This document shows, in pieces, positions 50,298-61,241 of a DNA stretch of 64,000 nt. The notes under the pieces are model-generated. The model searched no databases. It was not told the origin of the DNA and saw only the letters and a list, made by a program, of their open reading frames with translations. The stretch lies in NCBI GenBank assembly GCA_001600455.1, contig BCKC01000009.1, forward strand, positions 1,302,001 to 1,366,000, read 5' to 3'. This DNA is from Endocalyx cinctus. Taxonomy: Eukaryota; Ascomycota; Sordariomycetes; Amphisphaeriales; Apiosporaceae. Position numbers and translations under genes: made by a program. The stretch's first letter is position 1. Every line of letters begins with the position of its first letter.

Positions 50298-51321
50298 TTA
50301 TTTCCCTTTCGACACCCACGACTCGACGGTATCGCGGGCGTTGGTGACGGTATCGTTAACGTACTTCTTCCCTACATCGGTGTGTGCCCTGGCGAAGCTC
50401 CAGCTGTTCTGGATACCCTCGCGCGTCTTGACGTGGGCCTCGGCCAGGGCCGGGAACTTCTGCTCGTACCGCCACAGGAGGGCCGAGACGTTAGTCATGG
50501 TGAGGGGAATGACGACCCAGCCGGCGCCGATGCCCAGGGCGAGCGGAGTCGCAGCCCGCAGCAGGATGTTTCGGTTCCGCGACACGATGCTGCCGGCCAT
50601 CGAAGCTACCAGGACGTACACCAAACCGGGAACCAGCTGCTCGCCGCTCTCCCTAGGAGGGGCTAGAGAAGCTACGGTCGACGTGAAGGACTGCTCTAGA
50701 TCGAAGGCCGAATCTACCGCCTGGTTCACCGCGTCCTCCGTCGCGCACGCGTACCGGTACAGGAACAGCCGCGCCTTGCCTATTTGTACCGCTAGCCGGT
50801 CGGTCGGGGTTGGGCCGTGAGATGAGGGTCTCGGCGTCTCGTCGACATTCTCTTCTGGTTCCGGGGCGGATAATATCGTGGTTGTAGTTATAGATGATGC
50901 TGGAATAGGCGTCTTCTGGTTCTTAGGGGGGAATGTCTCGTAGTAGTCGTCGTATATAGGTTTCTTGGACTATTGTTTATATGATGGTCAGGATATTATC
51001 TCAAATTACGAATTGACTTTGGTCCGACGACATGAAGTAATTAACGTTGGCTTGTCCGTACCTGATCTGTTGATGGCGCCTCGGCTAGGGCTACTGAGGG
51101 AAATAAAGTTCCTCCGACTAAGGCGGCTGTCATGAAGGGTGCGGCGATACGCTGTTGAAGATACCAGATATTAGCAAAATTGTCTCGTACAGTTAACTCC
51201 CGCTTCGTCTTTTTTATTTATTTATTATTATTTTTCCTTAGAGGGGGTACAATTGAAATAAATATTAGACATCAATCAATTATTATAAACTTACCCGTCC
51301 CATCAACACTCTCGCAGCCAT
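50298..51321 (-). CDS. MIC27: MICOS complex subunit of the MIC26/MIC27 (apolipoprotein O-like) family (3 exons)
   Basis: Part of the MICOS complex that holds cristae junctions in the inner mitochondrial membrane. Model complement(50298..50969, 51062..51151, 51295..51321), 262 aa; introns are 143 and 92 nt and both splice in phase 0. The tiny first exon encodes MAARVLMGR; exon 2 adds RIAAPFMTAALVGGTLFPSV, giving an import-type N-terminus; exon 3 opens SKKPIYDDYYET. Two membrane-like segments (GLVYVLVASMAGSIV and RAATPLALGIGAGWVVIPL) with a Gly-rich second helix are the APOO-family core, followed by an amphipathic C-terminus (FPALAEAHVKTREGIQNSW). It is divergent from OCT1 across 432 bp. MIC26 versus MIC27 naming cannot be settled by eye. 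Confidence 0.85.
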
Positions 51322-51753
51322 ATTGAACCCTCAATTGACGGTTATAAGTTATATGTCTGTCGAGGGTTTTTTTCAATCAAATCAAGTTAAGTCGAACGAA
51401 CGACCAAAAAGTCTAGTTAGGATAAGCTTTGAGAAACAAGTTCCTGCCAGGTGTGTTGCGGCTATTTTCGGAAGGTCGGTAACTTTTTAACGCCGTCATT
51501 TTTTTTTTCTACTATTATCACTCACCTGTCGCATACCACCTTAGCAGCTTAAGTATACCCCAACTTAGGTAATTTATCTAGAACCTTAGACCCTATAAAG
51601 AAGTGTATAATATATAATTAATTCTATTTTACCGTTCTTGTTCTTCCAGTTCATATGTTCAATCGTTTACCTCTCAATCCGATCGGTTGATTGGTACTTT
51701 GTTAATTTATTATTTGGACATATACTAAAGCCTAGAATGTCGTCTTGCGCAAC
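51322..51753. promoter_or_regulatory. 432-bp divergent promoter region of MIC26/27 and OCT1
   Basis: The only DNA between the ATG of the MICOS gene and that of OCT1, so it should serve both promoters and 5' UTRs. AT-rich, with a T run at 51500-51508. It includes most of the short upstream ORF of OCT1. Confidence 0.6.
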
Positions 51754-51757
51754 ATGA
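51737..51757 (+). promoter_or_regulatory. Upstream ORF overlapping the OCT1 start (ATGA)
   Basis: A six-codon ORF (MSSCAT, then TGA) whose stop codon shares the sequence ATGA with the OCT1 start: the OCT1 ATG is at 51754-51756 and the uORF stop at 51755-51757. If the transcript starts upstream, OCT1 would be reached by leaky scanning or termination-reinitiation. Confidence 0.5.
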
Positions 51758-54192
51758 TCAAAGTTGTGCGATCCGGTCTCTGGATCCGTTCGAGATGTCT
51801 TAAACAAGGTGCCCAAAGACAACAAAACCCGCTCTTACTACAACGAAAGCATCAATTACGTTGGCTGTCGGCTGGACCGGGTCTTGCCTCACGTGAAATC
51901 CCTTCCACCTTACCTGTAGATCATACACCCCCCGATGCGAATCACGACGATGCCTTGTTGCGCCAGATATTCGATGATCCTCCCAAGTTTCGAGGTCTAG
52001 TCAAACCCTTGCTCAATAGTGTGAGTGGTAAAAATGTTGGACTCTTCAGAAACAAGTACTTGACCTCGCCCCAAGGCTTCCTCACCTTCGCCAACGTTAC
52101 CCTAGTCCGAGCGGAGAAAATAGTCAACAAAGTACTTAATGCCTCCACATTGGAAGACTACAAAGCTCTGGTCCGAGACCTTGACCGCCTTAGCGACTTG
52201 CTCTGTCGAGTTCTCGATGTCTCCGATTTCGTACGAGTCACTCATCCCGATGAAAAGATCCAAGCGGCTGCTACCCATGCTTGGGCCTTGGTGTACCAAT
52301 ACATGAACCAGTTGAATACCACCACTGGCTTGAGCGATCAATTGGGCAAAGCTCTTGCCAACCCGGAAGTCATGGCTTCTTGGAACGAGGAAGAGCAGAC
52401 CGTCGCACAGCTCCTGCAGCAAGATTTTAAAAAGTCGGCCATACATATGCCTAAGGAATCCAGAGACAAATTTGTAGAATTATCTCAGCATATTAGCGAA
52501 TTGGGCGCTACATTTACGGAGTGCATGCAGCCACGAGATAGATATATCTCTTTACCCAGCTCTAAGTTTCACGGCTTGGATCCTGAGATAGGACGTAGGT
52601 ATACCAACAAAAATCGCATACTTCAACTACCCACGTTGTCCCCCGAGTCTAGTGTCGCTTTACGCAATGTACACGATGAAGATACTCGAAAAGCTATCTA
52701 TCTCGCCACCAGAACTGCATCTAGTAGATCAGTTCAGATATTAGAAGCTATGTTGCGATTGCGCGGGGAACTAGCCACACTCTCTGGATTTGAGAGCTAT
52801 GGCCACATGACTCTGCACGATAAGATGATGGCGAAATCGCCGGAATCCGTTCACCAGTTTCTCTTAGCATTGTCTAAGCATAATGCACCTTTCGTTGAAA
52901 AAGAAATCACCGAATTAAAACAGTCGAAGATAAAACTTGGCAAGTCTACATCAACCAAGATAGAGCCTTGGGACAGGGACTATTATCAGACAAAGATAAG
53001 ATCTGGCATGACGTCCAGAACGCGATATGACGATTTCTTATCCGCCTACTTCTCTCTCGGGACAGTTATACAGGGCTTGTCCAGGCTCTTTACTCGTTTA
53101 TACGGCATTAGATTGGTTCCTAGAGATACCCTGCCAGGCGAGACATGGCATTCTGATGTGAGGCGATTAGATGTTATGTCTGACACCGACGGACACGTGG
53201 CGGTTTTATACTGCGATCTCTTCTATCGGGATGACAAGTCCCCTAACCCCGCTCATTTTACCGTACGGTGCTCAAGGGAGATTTCGACGGAGGAAATTCA
53301 AGAAGCTGCTGAACAGAGTGCAGATAGTGTTGAGGGAGTTCCTAGGTTTGAATCCCCTATCGATGCGGCTAATGACGGCATGCATGTATCAGAGCACACA
53401 GGTACGGTCAAGCAACTCCCAACGATCGCTCTGGTGTGTGATTTCCCTCAGGATAAAAAAGGCTGGAATGACCATCAACCAGCACTTTTAGAGTATTACC
53501 AGGTGGAAACACTATTCCATGAGATGGGCCATGCCATCCATTCTGTCCTCGCTCGGACATCTCTACAGAACGTTGCCGGTACTCGATGCGCAACAGATTT
53601 TGCTGAGTTGCCATCGACGCTGATGGAGCATTTCTGCGCGGACCCATCCGTTCTCGCGCTTTTCGCTCGCCACCATCAGACGGACAAACCGTTACCGTTT
53701 AATCTTGTGGCTGAAAAACTTAAAGTTTTAAAGCGTTTTGAGGCGTCAGATCGAGAAAATCAAATACTCCTTGCCATGCTAGATCAGGAATATCACTCAC
53801 CCCTGCCAAGACAGGCTGATTTTAACTCAACCGCCTCCTATCTCGCCGTACAGAGGAAATACGGCACGCTACCCCCTGATCCCCCAGGAACATGCTGGCA
53901 AGGATTTTTCGGTCATCTCTTCGGTTACGGCAGTACCTATTACAGCTATCTCTTCGACCAGACCTTGTCTGAGCGAGTCTGGCGTGTGGTCTTCTCGGCG
54001 GGTCAGCATGGGGCGGCGCTCGACAGAAAGAATGGCGAGAGGTTGAAGGAGAACCTTCTCAAATGGGGCGGCAGTCGCGATCCTTGGAAATGCCTCTCGG
54101 ATACGTTGCAAGACGAACGTATCGCGGAGGGAGACGAGGAGGCGATGCGTATTGTAGGAGGTTGGGGTATTAAGGACGATGTTCCGGGTTAG
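51754..54192 (+). CDS. OCT1: Mitochondrial intermediate peptidase OCT1 (M3 metallopeptidase)
   Basis: Matrix zinc protease that removes an octapeptide from imported proteins after the main processing peptidase has cut. Single exon, 812 aa. The zinc site HEMGH is at residues 589-593, with the third ligand Glu 618 in FAELPS, the M3 spacing. The N-terminus (MIKVVRSGLWIRSRCLKQGAQ) is basic, lacks acidic residues and suits mitochondrial import. Other family text: DDPPKFRGLVKPLLNS, PLPRQADFNSTASYLAVQ and FGHLFGYGSTYYSYLFDQ. I chose the ATG at 51754; the frame extends only three codons further, to a TTG, before a stop. Codon use is more AT-rich than in neighbouring TPC1. Family certain. Confidence 0.95.
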   Translation: MIKVVRSGLWIRSRCLKQGAQRQQNPLLLQRKHQLRWLSAGPGLASREIPSTLPVDHTPPDANHDDALLRQIFDDPPKFRGLVKPLLNSVSGKNVGLFRNKYLTSPQGFLTFANVTLVRAEKIVNKVLNASTLEDYKALVRDLDRLSDLLCRVLDVSDFVRVTHPDEKIQAAATHAWALVYQYMNQLNTTTGLSDQLGKALANPEVMASWNEEEQTVAQLLQQDFKKSAIHMPKESRDKFVELSQHISELGATFTECMQPRDRYISLPSSKFHGLDPEIGRRYTNKNRILQLPTLSPESSVALRNVHDEDTRKAIYLATRTASSRSVQILEAMLRLRGELATLSGFESYGHMTLHDKMMAKSPESVHQFLLALSKHNAPFVEKEITELKQSKIKLGKSTSTKIEPWDRDYYQTKIRSGMTSRTRYDDFLSAYFSLGTVIQGLSRLFTRLYGIRLVPRDTLPGETWHSDVRRLDVMSDTDGHVAVLYCDLFYRDDKSPNPAHFTVRCSREISTEEIQEAAEQSADSVEGVPRFESPIDAANDGMHVSEHTGTVKQLPTIALVCDFPQDKKGWNDHQPALLEYYQVETLFHEMGHAIHSVLARTSLQNVAGTRCATDFAELPSTLMEHFCADPSVLALFARHHQTDKPLPFNLVAEKLKVLKRFEASDRENQILLAMLDQEYHSPLPRQADFNSTASYLAVQRKYGTLPPDPPGTCWQGFFGHLFGYGSTYYSYLFDQTLSERVWRVVFSAGQHGAALDRKNGERLKENLLKWGGSRDPWKCLSDTLQDERIAEGDEEAMRIVGGWGIKDDVPG

Positions 54193-54442
54193 ATGGGATG
54201 AATATATATATATAGAAAAATTAGACGGAAACGGGACTGATTTAAGGCCGGGAATGAGCTTACGCTTGTATCATATTATTATGACCCCTGTACTATCGCG
54301 ATAAAACGCGTAACTGTATATACCAATAGAAAGGACTCATGATTATATACCCAACCACTTATGCAGTCAACCCATTCATTCTTGTGCTTATTTACCCAGC
54401 TCACATCCACCATATCTTTTAACTCATAAATTTGTTTTCATC

Positions 54443-55003
54443 TCATATCAAACATTCAAGACTCAAAGTCACACCGATCACCATCAATCCTAAAGACAGC
54501 CAAACCTCCCCGCCCCGTCTCTCGCCCGCCATCATCCCCATCCCGCGCCACGACGACGAAGCAGCCGAAGTCAAGTTATAGAGACTCAACTTCAAAGAAC
54601 CCCCGCAAGCCGTCGCCTCATCCCCGTCGCAAGGGGTATCGCACTCGGCGTCGTCCAGCTGAACGCTCAAGGGCGACAACCTCTGGGCGCAGTAGCATTC
54701 GCGCGAGTACTCGAGGCCGGCCAAGGCGTACTTGCCGCCGGAAAAGCAGAAATCCAGACAATCCGGGACGGTCAGGTTGCCGGGCGAATAGAGCATGGTC
54801 CCTCCCTCCAGGGCCCGCGTCATGGTCGTGTTCGGGAGCTCGGTGGTCTCGTTCCAGCAGCCGCCGTAAATGTAGGACGGGGAGGAGGATGGGGCGGGCG
54901 TGTAGATTGATAGGGTGGCCGTTGCGGATTGGGCGAGAGTGGAGGGGAGGAATGGTGAGAAGAAGATGAGGAGGGAGAGGAGGGAGGTGAGTGAGTATGA
55001 CAT
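54443..55003 (-). CDS. Small WSC-domain protein, probably GPI-anchored
   Basis: A 186-aa secreted or wall protein. Residues 1-25 are a signal peptide (MSYSLTSLLSLLIFFSPFLP). A short Ser/Thr/Pro linker leads to one WSC domain at about 43-135: YIYGGCWNETTELP, then PDCLDFCFSGGKYALAG, EYSRECYCAQRL and CDTPCDGDEATACGGS, with the eight Cys expected for this beta-glucan or carbohydrate-binding fold. The C-terminus is a Ser/Gly-rich stretch then a hydrophobic tail (VWLSLGLMVIGVTLSLECLI), as for GPI attachment; the long cytosolic tail of the WSC stress sensors is absent. Convergent with OCT1, 250 bp apart. The ATG at 55003 is chosen because the signal peptide starts there. Confidence 0.85.
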   Translation of the reverse strand: MSYSLTSLLSLLIFFSPFLPSTLAQSATATLSIYTPAPSSSPSYIYGGCWNETTELPNTTMTRALEGGTMLYSPGNLTVPDCLDFCFSGGKYALAGLEYSRECYCAQRLSPLSVQLDDAECDTPCDGDEATACGGSLKLSLYNLTSAASSSWRGMGMMAGERRGGEVWLSLGLMVIGVTLSLECLI

Positions 55004-56007
55004 TGTGTTTTTTTTTTTTCCTCTGGACTCCCGTCTTGGCACTTTTCAATTACACGGTTTATGATATATGTGGGTTCCGCGATTTTATTTGTCTCGAGGC
55101 CGAAAGAGACGTTTAAGATATATATTAGATGCTAAGTCCGATAAGAAAGCAAGAAAAAAAAACAGGTTTTTTTAAGAATGGAGTAAAGAGAATGCTTTGA
55201 TTTGTTGATAACTTTGCTTATAATATCTCGTATATCTTACACCGCCTTGATATTGAAAGGCAAGAGAAAAAAAAAATGAATACGACGTGTGAATCAAAGA
55301 GTATTAAGATGATTTTCTTTCGACTCGTTTTGATCTATTAGGTAGAGATACTTATGAAAAAGGAATAATTGTTGGAAAGAATGAGTTTCGAGAATAATTT
55401 AATTTCCTCTTTGCTTTTCTTCTGCTTTGATTCCTTCCATCTCACCCATTTCATGCAGGCAAGCCAATAGTTACTTGGGTTGGCCAAGATGGAAATAAGC
55501 CTTAAAAGGAAAGAAAACTCAGCCGCAGCTGATTGACAACGAGTAAGTACTCTTCCAATCAGTCTAACAATCATGATTTTCCGTTCAAAAAGCATTATCA
55601 AGTTCATTGTTCTATTGAAAATAATAATGTATACGATTCTGAGTTGGCTTGACATTGAAGATACTTGATAGGGTGATCACGACGGCTCAAATAGGGTTGA
55701 CAAAAGGACCCGAGAGGCACGGACGAATACTATTTTGTGGCGGATAGGTCTAGACTCAGCCCCAGTCAGAGCTGTTAATCTTCTATAGGGCACGGCACGT
55801 TTGAGTGACGAAGTCGGAGAGTCAATATTGAAAAGCGTTCTTCGTTGGGGATATAGGCACGCCGTATCCCTTCTCAGCTTTAGCATGCAGACCCATTAGG
55901 CGAGCTCTCACTCAATACCATGCACGGCCTGCCATTCGAGAGATATATCCTAATTGCGGCACTGATGATGCGTATTAAAGTTTGCTGACTGGTGCATCTC
56001 TTTCCCT
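55004..56007. other. Intergenic, no gene seen
   Basis: About 1 kb between the WSC gene start and the broken gene. AT-rich with A/T runs; contains the WSC gene promoter. Confidence 0.5.
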
Positions 56008-56700
56008 TCATGCTCCTTGATGAATAAGGGGGGCCAGGTCTGCGCTGCACATCAGGTAGAGCCGGTTCATCGCGATGCAGTGGTCCGCGTGCACGCGTCT
56101 AATCTTGTTGTGGACGTCGTATAGGTGCAGGTCTATGAGGTGCACTTGCTTTGGATCTGCGAACAGCAACTCCCTTATGTTCGAGCCGTAGTAATCCCGG
56201 AATGTGCACTACTGGATTTGAGTCTACATTTAAAGGGGAAAAGAGGAGAAGGGCTGGTTACTTGGATGTAACCACGGGGGGCTGTCTGTCGTGACACGGA
56301 ATGAAGGCTTACTAAATAGTGCAATTGACGGCAGACTTCCATGATCGCCTTGTATCCTCTCGTCTCATCAAGTTTGACGTGCTCTAGGACGTCGCAGAGT
56401 GCTTTTGGCCTCGAAATGACGTCGGCAAGCACATCCAATAATACCACCTTTGATTTTAGTAACACGATCCTGAAGTTGAGCTCCTGAACTTGACGGCTAA
56501 CACGTATGCGGAACTTGTGAGTAGGACTGGTTGGTTCGTTGGAGTAGTTACTCACAATTCCATAGGTTAGCCCAAGCCATCTCCTTTTCTGGGACGAGCT
56601 TTCCTCGATAATCTGTCATGTATTCGAAGGCATCCACAAAAGTCTACCGCTTGGTATTCGATAACGCCGCCTTCTACGACAAGAGATTTTCGTGGTACAA
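56008..56700 (-). pseudogene. Decayed multi-exon gene of unknown family
   Basis: Minus-strand coding text in three pieces with plausible splice sites. Piece one (56556-56700) reads LYHENLLS, stop, KAALSNTKR, stop, TFVDAFEYMTDYRGKLVPEK in one frame; both stops are TAG (at 56674-56676 and 56644-56646). A GTGAGT donor at 56555 then leads to piece two, read from about 56488 to 56313, containing VVLLDVLADVISRPKALCDV and MEVCRQLHYL, ended by a GTAAGC donor. A 104-nt intron leads to piece three, 56208-56008, reading CTFRDYYGSNIRELLFADPK then VHLIDLHLYDVHNKIRRVHA and a TGA. The text is well formed but I recognise no family. No start codon or intact 5' part could be found. The region between the stops might instead be an intron end, so a live, truncated gene is possible. 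Confidence 0.5.
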
Positions 56701-58031
56701 AGATCAGGTAGTGCTAGCAATAAGCAGGACACGCGGTACGTATTGAGTAGGCAAGTACACTGAAGTTCGCTAGGTCGACTTGAAGTTTATCGTAACGGCA
56801 ACGATAATGACTGCCCATAGGAGCAAAGACCAGCGTGTCGAAAATAGATGTTTGCCATGTCCTCCTAGACAAGATAGAATAATGCTTTCGGCAGGAGAAG
56901 CACCTGTCTTATACCGGTTTATCGTCGAAAGATGGCTTCTGCCCGGTCACCGAGGGTATATATCCTACGGCGTCTTGCTCGTGAGAAACATATCATGAAT
57001 TTGGCCAATTTCTTACCAGACTGGCCAGGGTAATTTAGTTCCATATGATTCCAATATTGTTTCAACTAGCCCGTAGGCAGCGATATTTCACTTATGATTA
57101 CTACCGCTCCTATCTGTAGTTGTTATGATGTGAATATAAGAGATTGGTGTGAGATAGGTTTCTTATGGAGTATTGAATAACATAGATTAATGCTTACGGA
57201 GGGAAGTTTCTAGTTGTTACAATGTGCCATGAGAAGGTCCCTAAGTAGGCCTGAACTAGCCCTGATGTGATGGCAGTTACGATATATCAAGGCAAACGCT
57301 CAAAGTAATCAGTATATTTATCGAAGATCCTAAAGTTGAAGAAGAAAGGAAAGTACTAAATGACTGAGGTATTCTAAAAAGATACAATTACCATTGTATG
57401 GCAGGTGCCACCAACTACCAGCTGGCCTACCTGGAGTACAGTCCCATTCAAAGTATGTATACCACCATGCACTGTGCCATGCCGTGACATTACTTAACCT
57501 TTTACTACATTTCCTTTTGCTATATATTCTTTCTATAAAATAAAAGACATATTTATAATATTCACGTCTTTCTCTTTTTAGCCATGTAAAATTTATACGT
57601 ATTATTTATTATTTAATATATGAGAACAAAGAGTGAAATAAGTAACTTTTGGTGATATCGGGCCTGTGCGTAATCCATTTTGGCGACTGCCTAATAGTTT
57701 ATTAGGGAATCTCCAGGGCTACCATCAACTGGTAACGGCACGTTTCTTAACACTGTTAAGTTAACAGTACAACCCCCCGGGTAGCGCACCCCACGGGTAC
57801 TTGACCAGACAGCCAGGGCACCTTAATTATCACGGCAGGCGCGTGAACGCGTAACACGCGCCATCCTCATTATTTTCTAAATGATCAAAGTAGCAACCAA
57901 ATGTAGCAACTAAATTTTATCTACTAGGTAAATGCTACATAAACCTATACATAGTACATACCTAGGTACGTCGATGGTTTAGGATACTGCTAACATCTTC
58001 TACCTAATGAGAAGAGATTTCATTCTTCACC
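56701..58031. other. Intergenic, no gene seen
   Basis: About 1.3 kb. It may contain the lost 5' part of the broken gene on the minus strand and the promoter of the six-exon gene on the plus strand; no coding text was recovered. Confidence 0.45.
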
Positions 58032-61000
58032 ATGGATATGGATTCTCATTCGGAATCTTCAGCAGAAGCTGAGCAACCTCTTAAATTCTCTAGTGAGAAT
58101 CTCGCCAAAGCTATACGATCTATGACCAAATATCCAACTTTCGCTAGCAATGTTGGTTTGAGCATGGAAGATTTTCCCGACATCTCCATTAACGGCATTG
58201 GAAGGATTTATCAACCACTATCAAACATCCAAGCCAAGCAATTGATCAATTTGCCAACGAATACAGAGAGCGAGGAATCCACCATAAATGAGAAGAGCGA
58301 GAAACACGATGAAAGCAAGAGTATGATGAAAAAATTCATGCCTCATGAGTTCCAAATCACTGGCGACGAATGGCAAGATACCGTTGATGATGTTGTCTTG
58401 ACCGTCAAGAAGAAGTTGGGCATGACCACGGCCACCCCTGTTTCCGCAGAACCCCGCGATATGGTTTTGTATGGACCTGGATCTCAGCAGAATTGGAAAA
58501 GACACGAGTGAATACCCCTCAATGATAATCTAGGGGTTCCAAGCCGCTGACTTGTGAAATATAGGACAGAAGTTCCCGGAGTAGTCGGAACGTTGCTCGT
58601 CGTTCTCCCTTCTTCTTACGAAGGCGGCTTCGTTTGTGTTCGGGATTCCGGTGCAGAGAAGAAATTAGATACCGCCAAGGATAAATATGAGATGTCGTGT
58701 CTCTTTTGGTAGGCTCGTGTCAAACTCATTTTCATAAGATCGCCCTGCTAACCTGCACAGGTACTCCGAAGTCCATTTCAAAGTTACGCGCGTAAATGCC
58801 GGATACCTCTGGACTTTGAGGTACGATCTTAAGGTAGACCTAGCAGGCGAAAAACCTTCGATAAGGACAATTCACCGCTCCGTGGATCAAGAACTCCTGG
58901 ATGTCTTAGGTGCCTGGCAACGGAGTGTGGATGAAGGTTCACACGTAGCAGGGCACCCCTTCTGTTTCCGCCTAGATCACCGGTATGGTAATGGACCTAT
59001 GTTCTTGAGAGCATTAAAGATATCAGACCGCCGCCGACTGGAAACTCTCAAGTATGGATGCCCAAACTTCAAGTTTGATCTTTTTTTGACAAACTTGACG
59101 AACCAAATTGGTCCGAACAACTCGACAAACGTCTCGTACCGCCATACGTCTCGTGCTTTAAAGCTAGGCGACATATTCGACCTTGATGGTAAGAAGGTTG
59201 CGTCTGGTATAGAGATTGACGAGAGTCGGGTACTAGGACCAAGCATACTCGGACATGAACCGGTGTCGGTAAGCTAAAATCTCCATACATTCGTCGGATT
59301 TCGAACGACTAAAAGGTTCATCTAGGTTTTTATCATGATCCCAGCTCAGGGAACTCTTGCGTTTCTACGTCAAGCTAGTAACAGGATTAGCTATCTATCG
59401 TCCACTGATAGTTATCAGATAGTCCTAAAATCATTAATCACAAACAGAAAAAGGTATATAAACGACGATTATTCTCTGCAGGACTTATATGCACTGCTCA
59501 AGAGCGCCCCTAGAGACCTGAAACTCGATGGTAAATATTATCAAGTATTACTAGCGGCATGTCTCGTCAGCGACAATCTACTACTGCGTATGCTGGTATG
59601 TAGCTTGGATTCGTATCCGGTTCATCGCAAGATATTCCGTACGATTCGACTTCTATTAGCAGTGCCGACTATTTCCCAAGAAAATGTATCACATATGTAC
59701 GTGTACAGCTCTTCATATATGCGGTGCTATTATTTGTTCTGACATACTACAGACTTACTCGAGCGCTTATGTCGCTTGACTCCGTTAGCGCTGCAGAATG
59801 CGCTATTCTCGAAGTCGGCGCTGGGATGACTGACGAGTACGGGGATCAACAGCTCATATGCAAAGCCAGCGAAGCAGTGATTTGGAATCTTCTATCGAAA
59901 TTACACCCCACAGAGGAGGATGGGCGGGCAGCATTCAGGCTACTGTGGAATTGCAAGGACTATATCACCGATATTGAACCGATGTTAGTTTACCCTGCTC
60001 ATTTTTTTTCTTCGAATAATTTACTAACAATAAGGTATAGTGTGCTGCAACTTGTCAGGGAACATTGCATGTTTACGCCCTTCATCATTGGTTTAATCTC
60101 AGTTTTGCATCAACGAATAATAGCCGAGCAGGTTCCCAAAAAAGTAGGGAAGTCTCTCCTTGCGACCATGGCACTTATAGCCATACAGAACCTCAACCTT
60201 GCCTCGATATGTTCGCCTCGCAAGCCTGTGAAGGATCAAAACACTCAACCATCCCCGAGAGATACTTCCATGTTGCCCATGACACCCCAGTATTTTCTGG
60301 GATTTATTGAAGCTCTTCTCGACCATAAGTTGAACGAACATCTGAACATCTTTGGCGAAAAGATATGCCAAGACGCAAAGTACATCCATGGGGATAGATT
60401 TAGGTCATTCTGGATTCCCCTGCTATGGCGATTATCTCACCTGCTCAAAAAGCACAAAATTCCCCCATCCGCTCGATTGTGGCAGGGAGTATACCGTGAG
60501 CTTTTACGGGCTTACTTAATCAATTTCGTCCAAAGAGAGCCCCAAGTCGATTTTGTTCCCTTGGAGTGCCGTTGTCTTCATTGCTTTAATATAAACATCT
60601 TTGGAGCGGACCCTGTGAGGATCGAGGATCGCTATGTAATTTACGAGCACCATGAAAGAGATCACATCGTCCAACAACTCAGGAAAGCTCATATAGAGTG
60701 CGTTCATGTCGCTTTCACCGTCCCATACTTTACTATTATAATGAGGAAGAGGAGTGGTATTGAAGAAAAAGAAGAGTTTGGTCGCCGATGGTGGGAAGCG
60801 ACCTCTCTTATTTCTCTCTTTGACCAAGAGAGATTGAAACCTCTGCTGGGAGAGCTGTACGGCGACATTGTCAAAGGAGACGTCTCAAAGTTGATTGACG
60901 ATGTGATGCCGAACACTCAACGTGGCGATGTGACGCCGAACACTCAACGTGGCAATGCGATACTAAACCCTCGATCGGCGCCTACTCGAACGCCCTTATC

Positions 61001-61241
61001 CGAACGAACCGACGGGCCTAACCGTCCTGGACCGGCTCGTGGACTTGGGGNAAAACCCGCAAGTTCTGGTGCCTCTACGAAGCGCTCATTGCTAACAACA
61101 CCAGACTCGCCAGACTCGAAGCGAATGAAATTGACTGCGCTGTCGCCTCAGATCAAGAATGAGAATACCGAACGCCGTTCAAAAACATCATTCATCAAAC
61201 AGAACCCTACTATCGAGGTCATCGACTTGACTCTGGACTAA
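58032..61241 (+). CDS. Large six-exon protein with divergent 2-oxoglutarate oxygenase-like N-terminal region
   Basis: Model join(58032..58507, 58565..58708, 58761..59268, 59326..59696, 59753..59983, 60041..61241), 976 aa. Introns are 57, 52, 57, 56 and 57 nt with CTGAC or CTAAC branches; the last is inferred since its 57 nt would also read through. Exon 2 onward reads EVPGVVGTLLVVLPSSYEGG and then WYSEVHFKVTRVNAGY, like unnamed fungal proteins annotated as Fe(II)/2OG oxygenases (GTLVVxLPSxHxGG, WYSDxxHEV). The usual His in the first motif is Tyr 177 here and the later one is Asp 186, so metal binding may be lost. Further on, VFIMIPAQGTLAFL matches that family's next strand. The C-terminal half has no known domain, then a disordered tail with two copies of PNTQRG and a basic KRMKL. 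It ends IEVIDLTLD, like a SUMO-interacting motif. One ambiguous base lies at 61051. Function unproven. Confidence 0.75.
60900..60953. repeat. 27-nt tandem duplication in coding sequence
   Basis: Two adjacent 27-nt units differing at one base, encoding DVMPNTQRG and DVTPNTQRG in the C-terminal tail of the six-exon protein. Confidence 0.9.
61051..61051. other. Ambiguous base (n) in the assembly
   Basis: The only ambiguous base I noticed, between a G4 and an A4 run inside the last exon of the six-exon gene. The frame stays open on both sides, so a single base is consistent. Confidence 0.95.
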
